A stretch of DNA of 64,000 bases, from contig NZ_JOIR01000031.1 of NCBI RefSeq assembly GCF_000720115.1, forward strand, positions 1 to 64,000, given 5' to 3'. The DNA comes from Streptomyces sp. NRRL F-2580. Lineage in GTDB: Bacteria > Actinomycetota > Actinomycetes > Streptomycetales > Streptomycetaceae. Both the position numbers and the translations under genes were made by a program. Of the stretch, positions 1-7,132 are shown piece after piece (position 1 is the first letter of the stretch; every line of letters begins with the position of its first letter). Under the pieces are notes generated by a model. The model saw only the letters and a list, made by a program, of their open reading frames with translations, was not told the DNA's origin and did no database searches.

Positions 1-1
1 C

Positions 2-145
2 GCCCGGGAACTCGTCGACCAGGGCACCCCCATCGAGGCCGCCTGCCGCATCATCATCCTCGAAGACCAGCTCGAAGAAGCCCAGCGCATCAACGCCGAG
101 TACCGGCGCGCCGCCGAATCATCCGCGCCGCCGCCCTCGGCCTGA
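2..145 (+). CDS. C-terminus of a MerR-like regulator (partial, 5' end outside window)
   Basis: An open frame enters from the left edge and ends at TGA 143-145, giving 47 residues. It contains the stretch GTPIEAACRIIILEDQLEEA followed by a short Pro/Ala tail. This pattern of a helical recognition segment followed by an LEDQLEEA coiled segment resembles the C-terminal part of small actinobacterial MerR-like helix-turn-helix regulators. The N-terminal winged-helix domain is outside the window, so the family assignment is only moderate. Nothing can be said of its targets. Confidence 0.5.
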   Translation, partial: ARELVDQGTPIEAACRIIILEDQLEEAQRINAEYRRAAESSAPPPSA

Positions 146-669
146 CCCCGTGGGTGCCCGTCGGAACAGGCGGGCCTCGGTCGTCGAAAAGAGTGCTGTT
201 CGGGCGCGGACGCCTGCGCCAGGTCCGCCCCCGCGTCAGCGCTGCGTGTGAGCTCGTGGGTACCGGGCCAGTCCAGGCACATGGCCCGTCGCGGCGTCCT
301 GGAGACGGCCGCCGTGGGCGCGGCAGAATCGCGGCGACCAGAGCGGGGGAGGCCGCGCGGGGGGTGGAGATCGCCCGTGCGCCTATCGGGGAGGGCAGAT
401 CGACCTCCACGGCGCGGCGCTCAATCATGCCGTCGGGGAGCATCACGAGGCGGCCACCCGCTTGCCCGCCCAGCCGCCTGACTGGTTCACCCGAGCGGCA
501 GGCATCGGCCCTACTCGGGGACGCCGCCCGGCCACCGGCATAGCGCGCACGCCCGGAATCCTCCGAGGAGCCGGTTGCGAGCCAAGCACCGGGGCATGGG
601 GATGGACGAGTCAAGCCGGCGGTGTGGCTGTGGCCGCCGCCTCCGAGCCGAGAATGAGGAGACGGGGTT
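146..669. other. Non-coding stretch, no convincing gene
   Basis: About 520 bases separate the partial regulator from the PRC-barrel gene. Several open frames cross it on both strands, but none has a ribosome binding site together with a recognisable protein pattern, and they overlap one another in antisense. The last 20 bases carry the AGGAG-type ribosome binding site of the next gene. I see no other feature. Confidence 0.5.
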
Positions 670-1029
670 GTGAGCGGTGTGTGGGCGTACGCACAGGACA
701 GTGGCTACACGTCCCGGCAGTCGCTGGTGGGCTTCACGGTTGAGGCGGCTGACGGAACCATCGGGCACGTGGACCGCCAGCAGGACCAGCCCGGCATGCA
801 ACACCTGGTCGTCGACACCGGCGTGTGGGTGTTCGGCAAGAGCATTCTGATCCCGGCCGGCGCCGTCGCCGGCATCGACACCGAAACACGGACGGTAAAG
901 GTGACAGGGACCCGGGAACAGATCAAAGCCGCTCCCCGGTTCACCACCGACAGCGAAACGGCTGACCACCGCTACCTGTCCGCCGTCGGCAACTACTACC
1001 TCTCCCTCCGCCGCCCCCTCGCACCCTGA
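670..1029 (+). CDS. PRC-barrel domain protein
   Basis: A 119-residue protein. The GTG start at 670 is preceded by GAGGAG about 10 bases upstream. Residues ~15-85 match the PRC-barrel pattern: VGFTVEAADGTIGHVD, then a VVDTGVWVFGKSILIPAGAV segment and a TVKVTG strand. PRC-barrel proteins are small beta-barrel modules found in RimM, photosynthetic reaction centres and many stand-alone actinobacterial proteins of unknown stress-related role. There is no signal peptide or membrane segment, so it is probably cytoplasmic. It stands alone, convergent to the HlyIII gene. The domain call is firm; the function is unknown. Confidence 0.8.
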   Translation: MSGVWAYAQDSGYTSRQSLVGFTVEAADGTIGHVDRQQDQPGMQHLVVDTGVWVFGKSILIPAGAVAGIDTETRTVKVTGTREQIKAAPRFTTDSETADHRYLSAVGNYYLSLRRPLAP

Positions 1030-1106
1030 CCCGAAGCCAGCCGGCCAGCCGGCCACTCTCGCCCGCCCCAGGGCGACAGCAGCCCCCGGGGAGAACATTG
1101 CCGTGC

Positions 1107-1892
1107 TCAGTAGACGGCGAAGGAGATGGCGATGTAGTGCGCGGTGAAGGCTGCCACGGTCAGGGCGTGGAAGACCTCGTGGAAGCCGAACCAGCGGGGC
1201 GAGGGGTCGGGGCGCTGAAGGGCGTAGACCACCGCGCCCGCACTGTAGAGAAGCCCGCCCGTCACGATCAAGGCGAGTACGGCCACCCCGCCACTGTCCA
1301 GGAAGTCGGGCAGGTAACGCACCGGTGCCCAGCCCAGGGCCAGGTAGCAGGGGGTGTACAGCCAGCGGGGAGCTCCGACCCACAGGACACGGAAGGCGAT
1401 GCCGGCCAGAGCGCCCGTCCACACGATCCACAGCAGGACGGACCGCTGGTCAGGGGGGAGAAGGAGCACGGCAAGCGGGGTACAGGTACCGGCGATGATC
1501 AGGAAGATGTTGGCGTGGTCGAGGCGACGCAGAACGGCCTCACCGAGTGGTCCCCACGTGCCGAGGTGGTAGACGGCGCTCGTCCCGAACAGCATCCAGG
1601 CGGTGACGGAGTACACGGTGCAGGCCAGGGCGGCGTGCGGTGTCCCCGCCAGGCAGATGAGGACGATGCCCGCGGCCAGCGATGCGGGGACCATTCCGGC
1701 GTGAAGCCAGCCTCGTAGCTTCGGCTTGAGCGGCTCCACCAGATCGGCCGCTCGCTCGACCAGGTCGGCGACCGGGTGGGAGTCCTCGGCGGCCTTGTCA
1801 CGGTGCGATCCGGAGGGAGGACCACTTGCCTCGCATCCTCCGACCGTCGGTGCGGAAGACCCACCGGCGGTTTCGACGTCGTCGCGGGACAC
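1107..1892 (-). CDS. Hemolysin III / PAQR family membrane protein
   Basis: A 261-residue integral membrane protein with about seven hydrophobic segments after a ~60-residue polar N-terminus. HlyIII/PAQR landmarks are present: SAVYHLGTW in the second or third helix, RRLDHANIFLIIAGTCTP next, and GFHEVFHALTVAAFTAHY near the C-terminus. These supply the Ser/His/Asp and HxxxH residues that bind zinc in this family. Bacterial members (YqfA/TrhA type) affect membrane energetics and lipid homeostasis; the family is not a proven haemolysin here. The GTG start at 1892 follows a GGAAGGGAAG ribosome binding site. It is monocistronic. Confidence 0.88.
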   Translation of the reverse strand: MSRDDVETAGGSSAPTVGGCEASGPPSGSHRDKAAEDSHPVADLVERAADLVEPLKPKLRGWLHAGMVPASLAAGIVLICLAGTPHAALACTVYSVTAWMLFGTSAVYHLGTWGPLGEAVLRRLDHANIFLIIAGTCTPLAVLLLPPDQRSVLLWIVWTGALAGIAFRVLWVGAPRWLYTPCYLALGWAPVRYLPDFLDSGGVAVLALIVTGGLLYSAGAVVYALQRPDPSPRWFGFHEVFHALTVAAFTAHYIAISFAVY

Positions 1893-2149
1893 TGCTTCCC
1901 TTCCTGGCTCGGACTGCTGGGCTGGGCGCCACTGGCAACCACGCGCTCATGTTAGGAGCCTGGCCGCAGGAGGATTGCCCGAGGCCTGCCTCGAACCACC
2001 GGGCCGGCACCACCGGACATGGTCTGTTCAGCCGCCCCGTGATCCCGGTCCTGGCGGCCTGCCGCCCACTGGGGCCGTGGAAGTCGTGTAAGGACCGCCG
2101 ATGCTTCCCGAGTTCCGCTCCCAGACATGCGCCCCCCCTTTCCCAGGAG

Positions 2150-2360
2150 TTCCTGCACGTTCCGGCGCGACTCTCGATCGTCGCGCTCCTGTGCCCGGCC
2201 GCTGGGTGGAGTTCGGCTTCGTCCGGGACGCGGTGGGCACCAGCGACTCGGCCCTGTCCAAGCAGGTCTCCGCGTCACCCCGCACGGGCGTCGGGCGTTC
2301 CAGCGGCACGCCTCGGCGCTGGAGAGGATCGTGGCGGCCGCGCGCACACCTCTCGGATAG
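2150..2360 (+). pseudogene. Decayed winged-helix transcriptional regulator (HTH_34/MarR-like)
   Basis: Three consecutive reading frames spell pieces of one small winged-helix regulator. Frame 2 gives HVPARLSIVALL (from about 2156). Frame 1 gives WVEFGFVRDAVGTSDSALSK (around 2210-2260). Frame 3 gives GRRAFQRHASALERIVAAAR, ending at TAG 2358-2360. In intact family members these segments follow one another, with a beta-wing of roughly 25-30 residues (GYVxxxKGYVGKRPRTWxxLT) between the last two. That wing is missing here. The gene has therefore suffered at least one frameshift near the N-terminus and an internal deletion with a second frame change. The following hairpin (2396-2420) looks like its surviving terminator. 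No functional product is expected. Confidence 0.7.
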
Positions 2361-2395
2361 GGCGCCCCCGCGCGGTCGATCCCGCTCCCCCAAGA

Positions 2396-2420
2396 AGGCC
2401 CAGGTCAGCGACCTGGGCCT
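2396..2420 (+). terminator. Intrinsic terminator-like hairpin
   Basis: A perfect 11-bp stem AGGCCCAGGTC / GACCTGGGCCT with a 3-nt loop is followed by GTTTCGTTTC. It sits just after the winged-helix pseudogene and insulates the RiPP locus downstream. Confidence 0.75.
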
Positions 2421-2576
2421 GTTTCGTTTCCCGGGCCTCGTCAGCGGTACCGGAGGGGGTGCAGGAAGCTGAACCGCTCATACAGGAAGCTGAACGGTTC
2501 TTTCCCTCTCAGGGGCCTTCCGGCGCGGCAGAGTTGTCCACGTCGAGAAGGAAACGACACCACGAGGGGAAACGAA

Positions 2577-2936
2577 ATGACGAAGTCGGCCACCGCCAAG
2601 GAACGTTCGAAGAAGCGCTCGGTCTACGTATTCACCGTACTGGGACTGGTCGCCGGAATCGCCGTCGCGACCCTGACCAATTCGGGTGACTCGGAGGACC
2701 GTTCCGCCGCCCCGGCCGGCATTCACCAGGTCACCACGAGCGCCGCCACGGTGGCCGACGAGACGCCCACCGAGCCGACGCAGCCGCAGGTCACGGCCGT
2801 TTCCATCCCGGGCTGGCAGAACCCGGGCCAGAAGGGCCCGAACCAGAAGGGCCCCGGCCAGCAGGGCCCGAGCCAGCAGATCCCCGGCTGGCAGAGCCCG
2901 CCCGCGGGCACCGGTCCCGCGACGCAGAGCATCTGA
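2577..2936 (+). CDS. Small membrane-anchored protein with GQKGP/GQQGP repeats, opens the RiPP operon
   Basis: A 119-residue protein; the ATG at 2577 follows GAGGGGAAACGAA. Residues 1-14 are basic, and ~15-33 (VYVFTVLGLVAGIAVATLT) form one membrane segment or uncleaved signal anchor. Next comes a Thr/Ala/Pro-rich linker. The C-terminal third contains short repeats GQKGP-NQKGP-GQQGP-SQQ flanked on both sides by IPGWQ. I do not recognise a family. The gene ends 13 bases before the kinase gene, so it is probably co-transcribed with the lanthipeptide enzymes. Possible roles are immunity, cell-surface anchoring or chaperoning of the hydrophobic product, all inference. It has no Cys and no leader-like motif, so it is unlikely to be a lanthipeptide precursor. 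Confidence 0.7.
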   Translation: MTKSATAKERSKKRSVYVFTVLGLVAGIAVATLTNSGDSEDRSAAPAGIHQVTTSAATVADETPTEPTQPQVTAVSIPGWQNPGQKGPNQKGPGQQGPSQQIPGWQSPPAGTGPATQSI

Positions 2937-2949
2937 GGCCGGCCACCCG

Positions 2950-4056
2950 ATGTCGACCACATTCGCTCCCGTCGATCTCGACGGAGTTCCGGCGGTGGAA
3001 GCCTTTCTCGACCGCATGGGATTCGGCCACTTCGACAGGAATTCGGTCTCCGCACCGATAGGCCGCAACGAGATATGGGCCGGCAGCACGGAAAGCGGCC
3101 GGGAGGTCTTCGTCAAACGGCTCGTCGGAACCGGCGATGACGTCCGCGACCGGATGCGGCGCCTGCTCGCCTTCGAGCGGTTCGCCGTCACCCTCCCGCC
3201 CCACGCACTGCGCGGCCCGGTCTTCCTGGGCAACGACACCCCCGAACGGCTGGTCGCCTTCACCTACCTCGACGGGGCCCGCAGCGGTGCCGAGCTGATG
3301 GTGGACGAGAGCTTCGACGACGAGCTGGCCGGCCAGGTCGGCCGCGCCATCGGCCTCCTGCACAGTGCGCGGCACCCCGACCCCGAGGAACTGGACACCA
3401 CCCCGCCGGCGCTGCCCTCCCTGGCCTTCCTCCAGGGCCTGCCCCCGGGCATGTTCGACAACCTGGGCTTCGCCGAACTCCAGGCCTGGCGCCTGATGCA
3501 GAGCGACGCACAACTGGTCGAGGCACTGACGCGGCTGCGCGCCGCCGAAGCCGCCGCACCCAAGGTCCCCTCCCACTGCGACTTCCGCGTCGACCAGCTC
3601 CTGCTCACCGACGAGGGCCTGTACGTGGCGGACTGGGAAGAGTTCCGGCTCGCCGACCCCGCCCGCGACGTGGGCAGCTTCGCCGGCGAGTGGCTCTACC
3701 GCTCCATCCTCGACGTGGTCACCACCCGTGGCGACGAAGAGGGCAGCGGGCCCGAGGAGTACGAGCTCACCCACGAGGCGATCCTCAGCCGCGGCGTGGC
3801 CAAGATCGAACGCCTGCGGCCCAAGATCCGGCACTTCTGGCGGGAGTACGCCGCCGTACGCCCCGACATGGACCCCGGACTGCCCGAGCGCGCCACCGGC
3901 TTCGCCGGCTGGCACATGCTCGACCGCCTGATCGCCGGCAGCACGCAGCGGATGCGCCTGTCCGGCATCGAGCGGGCGGCCGCCGGAATCGGCCGCAACA
4001 TCCTTCTCCACCCCCAGAAGTTCGTCACCGCACTCGGATTGGAGGTCACCCCGTGA
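2950..4056 (+). CDS. APH-fold phosphotransferase, class V lanthipeptide Ser/Thr kinase (LxmK/SprPT-like)
   Basis: A 368-residue protein with the aminoglycoside phosphotransferase/choline kinase fold. The N-lobe has an invariant-Lys type strand EVFVKR (K56). The C-lobe has the catalytic loop SHCDFRVDQLL (H209, D211; the usual Asn is Gln216) and the metal-binding VADWE (D228), followed by DPARDVGSFAGEW. Such kinases in class V lanthipeptide and thioamitide clusters phosphorylate Ser/Thr of the precursor before HopA1-type elimination. That role is inferred from the overlapping HopA1-like gene and the precursors immediately downstream. Its stop overlaps the next start (GTGA at 4053-4056), so the pair is translationally coupled and probably works as a complex. 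An antibiotic-resistance kinase is a less likely alternative. Confidence 0.85.
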   Translation: MSTTFAPVDLDGVPAVEAFLDRMGFGHFDRNSVSAPIGRNEIWAGSTESGREVFVKRLVGTGDDVRDRMRRLLAFERFAVTLPPHALRGPVFLGNDTPERLVAFTYLDGARSGAELMVDESFDDELAGQVGRAIGLLHSARHPDPEELDTTPPALPSLAFLQGLPPGMFDNLGFAELQAWRLMQSDAQLVEALTRLRAAEAAAPKVPSHCDFRVDQLLLTDEGLYVADWEEFRLADPARDVGSFAGEWLYRSILDVVTTRGDEEGSGPEEYELTHEAILSRGVAKIERLRPKIRHFWREYAAVRPDMDPGLPERATGFAGWHMLDRLIAGSTQRMRLSGIERAAAGIGRNILLHPQKFVTALGLEVTP

Positions 4057-5114
4057 GCACGGACACGAGAACAAGAACAAGAACGAGAACGAGTACGGCC
4101 ACCAGCACGACCCAAGCGCCGCCCGCCGCGCTGCTCCACGCCCTGGACGGCGTCCGCATCGCCGACGACCGCCTCTCCGCGACCGTCGCCGGCCGCGAAC
4201 TGACCGCGGACAGCCCCGGCGAGCTCAAGACCCTGCTGGGCACCGCCCTGTACGAGACCCTGCACTCCGGCCAGGACGAGTCGGCCTCCAAGCTGCCGCG
4301 GATCCTGCGCGACACCGACTTCGAGCGCCGCCTCGGCGAGGCCGTCCCGCACCGCAGCGTCACCGCCGAGGCCGTGGTGCTGCCCCAGCCGCCCGGCACC
4401 CCCGCCGACGCCGCCGACGTGCTCGTCCTGCGGGACGGCATCCGGACCTGGGTCCCCCGGCGGACCATGAGCGTCACCGACCCGGCCCCCGGCACCCCCG
4501 TGGAACTCGGTGTACCGGCCGCGCGGCCCGCGCTCTCCCCCGGCTTCTTCGTCGTCACCAGCCCGGTCAACCGGGGCGCGCCCGCCGAACTGCTGCGCGT
4601 CTACCTGAACCTGACCGACTCCCAGGCCGCTCCGCAGGCCTGGCAGGCCGTCCTGACCCGGCTCAACGAGCTGGAGATCGCGTACCAGGCCAAGGTCCTC
4701 TCCTGCCTGCCGCTCTACCCGCGGCGCGACGCCCTCGTCGTCTACCTCCAGCCCGACGCCTGGCACGCCGTTCCAGTCCTCGCCGAACTGGCTCCGTCCC
4801 TGCCCGGACTGGGCTCCGAGACCTCGCACTTCGTCCACCGCGTCGCCCCCGGCGTCGGCGTGGCCTTCGAGCCCGCGGACCACCGGCCGGCCATGCGCGG
4901 CCTCAGCTTCGGACAGCACCGCGCCGGCGCCGCCGCCGAAGCCCTGCTCGACCGGGCCCGGCACGGCACCCCGCTGGCCGAGGCGCTCACCGCCCGCTTC
5001 ACCCAGGCAGGCATCGACCCGCACCGCCCGGCGCGCAACCTCACCTCGCCGGAACTCCCCGCACCCGCCACACCGGGCGCGACCGGCACCGCCTCGACGG
5101 CTGCCGCGGCCTGA
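4053..5114 (+). CDS. HopA1-like protein, class V lanthipeptide lyase (LxmY/SprH3-like)
   Basis: A 353-residue protein. The GTG start at 4053 has GGAGG seven bases upstream and overlaps the kinase stop. After an odd Arg-Thr repetitive N-terminus (RTRTRTRTSTATSTT), residues ~150-310 match the HopA1 (type III effector homologue) family. Seen there are GFFVVTSPV, LRVYLNLT, YQAKVLSCLPLYPRRDALVVYL, and SFGQHRAGAAAEALL near the end. The Lys and Arg residues in YQAKVL and YPRRDALVVYL fit the phosphothreonine-lyase-like active site proposed for this family. In class V lanthipeptides the HopA1 partner eliminates phosphate to form Dha/Dhb. The C-terminal ~25 residues are Ala/Thr/Pro-rich and probably disordered. 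The function is inferred from family and context. Confidence 0.85.
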   Translation: MSTDTRTRTRTRTSTATSTTQAPPAALLHALDGVRIADDRLSATVAGRELTADSPGELKTLLGTALYETLHSGQDESASKLPRILRDTDFERRLGEAVPHRSVTAEAVVLPQPPGTPADAADVLVLRDGIRTWVPRRTMSVTDPAPGTPVELGVPAARPALSPGFFVVTSPVNRGAPAELLRVYLNLTDSQAAPQAWQAVLTRLNELEIAYQAKVLSCLPLYPRRDALVVYLQPDAWHAVPVLAELAPSLPGLGSETSHFVHRVAPGVGVAFEPADHRPAMRGLSFGQHRAGAAAEALLDRARHGTPLAEALTARFTQAGIDPHRPARNLTSPELPAPATPGATGTASTAAAA

Positions 5115-5240
5115 GGGGGCTGCAGGGCGTGAGTGCCCGCGCACCTGCTCCCTGCTTCCACCTCAGTACGTACCGCACGTGCACCACGTACGGCACACCT
5201 CTCGGTGCCCACCGGGCACCCATCCACAAGGAGAAGAACC

Positions 5241-5447
5241 ATGGACAACGCTTCGATGATGGACCTGGTCGCCGGCTACAACACCTACGCCGAGGCCTCT
5301 GAGCTGGGCATCCAGGCCGTCGCCGACGCCCCGGCCACCACCCCGGTCTGCGCCGCGACCATCGCCGCGTCCGCCGTGTCCTCCGGCTGGTGCGCCTCGG
5401 CCGCCGCCTCCGCCGCCGGTGGCGCCACCTACAAGCTCGGCTGCTGA
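5241..5447 (+). CDS. RiPP precursor peptide 1 (three-Cys core, C-terminal Cys)
   Basis: A 68-residue peptide; the ATG at 5241 is chosen because AAGGAGAAG lies 8 bases upstream and the leader then aligns with the next two peptides. The leader carries DLVAGYNTYAEASELGIQ and shares LV-GY--YA-A-E plus APATTP with precursors 2 and 3. The core, if it starts at TTPVC, is about 36 residues, very rich in Ala, Ser and Thr, with Cys at core positions 5, 19 and 36 and the C-terminus TYKLGC. Thr-X4-Cys at the very end has the same spacing as the AviMeCys ring of thioviridamide-type peptides and fits the LanD-like flavoprotein encoded downstream. A 7-bp hairpin (5204-5220) precedes the ribosome binding site. 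The leader/core boundary is inferred. Confidence 0.85.
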   Translation: MDNASMMDLVAGYNTYAEASELGIQAVADAPATTPVCAATIAASAVSSGWCASAAASAAGGATYKLGC

Positions 5448-5514
5448 TCCCCCGCGGGATTCCCGCAGTCGCCGTCCCCCGTACGCAACCAGGCGACGAA
5501 GGGAGGTGAACAAC

Positions 5515-5685
5515 ATGTCCCACGACCAGAACACCCTCGAGGAGCTGGTGACGGGCTACGAGTCCTACGCCGACGCCGACGAGATCGAGGTCGACGCGGT
5601 GACCGGCGCCCCGGCCACCACCCCGTTCTGCGGTGCCGCCGCGAGCTTCATGCTCAGCTACGTCACCACCAACGGACCCGGCTAA
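5515..5685 (+). CDS. RiPP precursor peptide 2 (single-Cys core)
   Basis: A 56-residue peptide; the ATG at 5515 follows a near-perfect ribosome binding site GGGAGGTGA. The leader contains LEELVTGYESYADADEIEVD. The predicted core after GAPA is TTPFCGAAASFMLSYVTTNG plus PG, about 22 residues with one Cys at core position 5 and five Ser/Thr after it. It shares the APATTP-x-C junction with precursor 1 but lacks the C-terminal Cys, so it cannot form an AviMeCys terminus. The single possible thioether is between Thr1/Thr2 and Cys5. It differs from precursor 3 mainly at the first few residues and two core positions. The spacing to neighbours (67 and 58 bases) suggests one transcript. Confidence 0.85.
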   Translation: MSHDQNTLEELVTGYESYADADEIEVDAVTGAPATTPFCGAAASFMLSYVTTNGPG

Positions 5686-5743
5686 GCCGGAGCCTCACCC
5701 CAACCCACCGTCCACACACACCCTTTGAAGGGAGACGAACACC

Positions 5744-5914
5744 ATGACCAACGACCAGAGCACGCTCGAAGACCTGGTGACCGGCTACGAGTCCTACGCC
5801 GACGCCGACGAGATCGAGGTCGACGCGGTGACCGGCGCCCCGGCCACCACCCCGTTCTGCGGCGCCGTCGCGAGCTTCGCGCTCAGCTACGTCACCACCA
5901 ACGGGCCGGGCTAA
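5744..5914 (+). CDS. RiPP precursor peptide 3 (near-duplicate of precursor 2)
   Basis: A 56-residue peptide read directly from 5744 (ATG, with GAAGGGAGACGAACACC upstream) to TAA 5912-5914. The leader has LEDLVTGYESYADADEIEVD, and the predicted core is TTPFCGAVASFALSYVTTNG plus PG. Against precursor 2 the core changes are Ala to Val (position 8) and Met to Ala (position 12). The DNA is also nearly identical over most of the gene, so it is a recent tandem duplication of precursor 2. A strong hairpin begins 8 bases after the stop. Two copies may raise the dose of one component or give two congeners. Confidence 0.85.
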   Translation: MTNDQSTLEDLVTGYESYADADEIEVDAVTGAPATTPFCGAVASFALSYVTTNGPG

Positions 5915-5921
5915 AACGCCC

Positions 5922-5953
5922 GCGGCGGGTGCCCGACACCGGGCACCCGCCGC
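5922..5953 (+). terminator. Hairpin between precursor genes and modification genes (attenuator)
   Basis: A perfect 14-bp GC stem GCGGCGGGTGCCCG / CGGGCACCCGCCGC with an ACAC loop, 8 nt after the third precursor. The gap to the methyltransferase (about 170 bases) also holds two imperfect copies of CTTCCGGGCMCCGTGCCC (about 6002-6045). The downstream genes have no obvious separate promoter, so this is likely a partial terminator or RNA-stabilising structure that sets the precursor-to-enzyme ratio. There is no U-run. Confidence 0.6.
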
Positions 5954-6082
5954 CCCCCGGGGCCTCACCGCCCCGTCCCCGGGCCCCGCGCCCGCACCTG
6001 ACTTTCCGGGCACCGTGCCCGCCCCACTTCCGGGCCCCGTGCCCATAGACCCCCTCACCTCCACAACGGGAAGCCCAGGCGA

Positions 6083-7132
6083 ATGACCGACAACAGCGCA
6101 CACACCCAGACCCTCCTCGACATGTCCGACCTCCTCAAGCCCAACGCCGTCCGCGTGGCCGCCACCCTCGGCATCGCCGACCTGGTGGCCGAAGGAGGCG
6201 GCACCGCCGCGACGCTGGCCGAACGGGCCGGCGCGCACCCCGAGGTGTTCGCCAAACTCCTGCGCTACCTCGTGGAGCTGGGGCTGTTCACGGTCGACGC
6301 CGACGGCGTCCACGCCCTCACCGACCTGTCCCGCCCCCTGCTGCGCACCAATGAGCCGAGCCTGGCCCAGTACCTCAGCATGGAGGGCCTGTTCGGCCGG
6401 GTCTCCCTCGGACTGGTGGGCCTGCTACACACCGTGCGCACCGGCGAGGCCTCCCACGCCGCCGTGTTCGGCCGCGACTACTGGGACGAGATCAACACCG
6501 ACCCGGTCTACGTCAGAGCCCTGGAGGCCGAGGGGCCGACGGAGGCCGGCTGGGACGCCGACGCCGTCATCCGGGCGTACGACTGGTCCGCGGTCCGCAG
6601 CGTCGCCGACGTCGGCGGCAACAACGGCACCCTGCTCATCGAGCTGCTGCGGGCCCACCCGCACCTGCGGGGCACCGTCATCGACCTGCCCAACGTCGCG
6701 GGGATCGCCGCCCGCCGCATCGAGGAGGCGGGCCTGGCCGACCGCGGCACCGCCGTCGCCGCCAGCTTCTTCGAGGAACTGCCCAAGGGCCACGACGTCT
6801 ACCTGCTGTCGGGGATCCTCGCCGACTGGAGCGACGAGAAGTCCGTGGCCATCCTGCGCCGCGTCGCCGAGGCCGCCGGCCCCGACGGGCGGGTGCTCCT
6901 CGCCGAGATCAACCTGCCCGAGATGGGCACGGGCCTGGCCGCCGCCGACACCGCGCTGCGCGTCGCCGCCACCGTCCCGGTCCCCGCCCGCACCGTCGAG
7001 GCCGTCAAGGACCTGGCCGATCGGGCCGGTCTCACCCCGACCTGGCAGGGTCCGGTCACCCCGGTCCGGTCCGTCGTCGAGTTCGCCCCGGCCGTCGCCG
7101 GGGACCGCGTCCCGGAGGTGGCCGGTGCTTGA
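6083..7132 (+). CDS. SAM-dependent methyltransferase (acetylserotonin O-methyltransferase-like fold)
   Basis: A 349-residue protein with a start ATG at 6083. Residues 1-100 form the winged-helix dimerisation domain typical of plant-type and antibiotic O-methyltransferases (LLKPNAVRVAATLGIADLVA, then LLRYLVELGLF). The SAM motif I is SVADVGGNNGTLL (~173-185), followed by HLRGTVIDLPNV and YLLSGILADWSDEKSVAILR. Within this cluster it most likely methylates the lanthipeptide. N-terminal or side-chain methylation is known in related peptides, but the site here is unknown. The catalytic His of true O-methyltransferases in the DW segment appears replaced (ADWSDE), so N-methylation is possible. Its end overlaps the next gene by 8 bases. 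Confidence 0.82.
   Translation: MTDNSAHTQTLLDMSDLLKPNAVRVAATLGIADLVAEGGGTAATLAERAGAHPEVFAKLLRYLVELGLFTVDADGVHALTDLSRPLLRTNEPSLAQYLSMEGLFGRVSLGLVGLLHTVRTGEASHAAVFGRDYWDEINTDPVYVRALEAEGPTEAGWDADAVIRAYDWSAVRSVADVGGNNGTLLIELLRAHPHLRGTVIDLPNVAGIAARRIEEAGLADRGTAVAASFFEELPKGHDVYLLSGILADWSDEKSVAILRRVAEAAGPDGRVLLAEINLPEMGTGLAAADTALRVAATVPVPARTVEAVKDLADRAGLTPTWQGPVTPVRSVVEFAPAVAGDRVPEVAGA

Noticed and set aside
511..1431. Long minus-strand open frame over the PRC-barrel and HlyIII genes
   Set aside because: It runs antisense to a clear PRC-barrel gene and in the wrong frame of HlyIII; Pro/Arg/Gly-rich shadow frame.
5133..5240. Longer start for precursor 1 (104-residue protein from 5133)
   Set aside because: The extra 36 residues lack leader similarity to precursors 2 and 3, whereas ATG 5241 has AAGGAG directly upstream.
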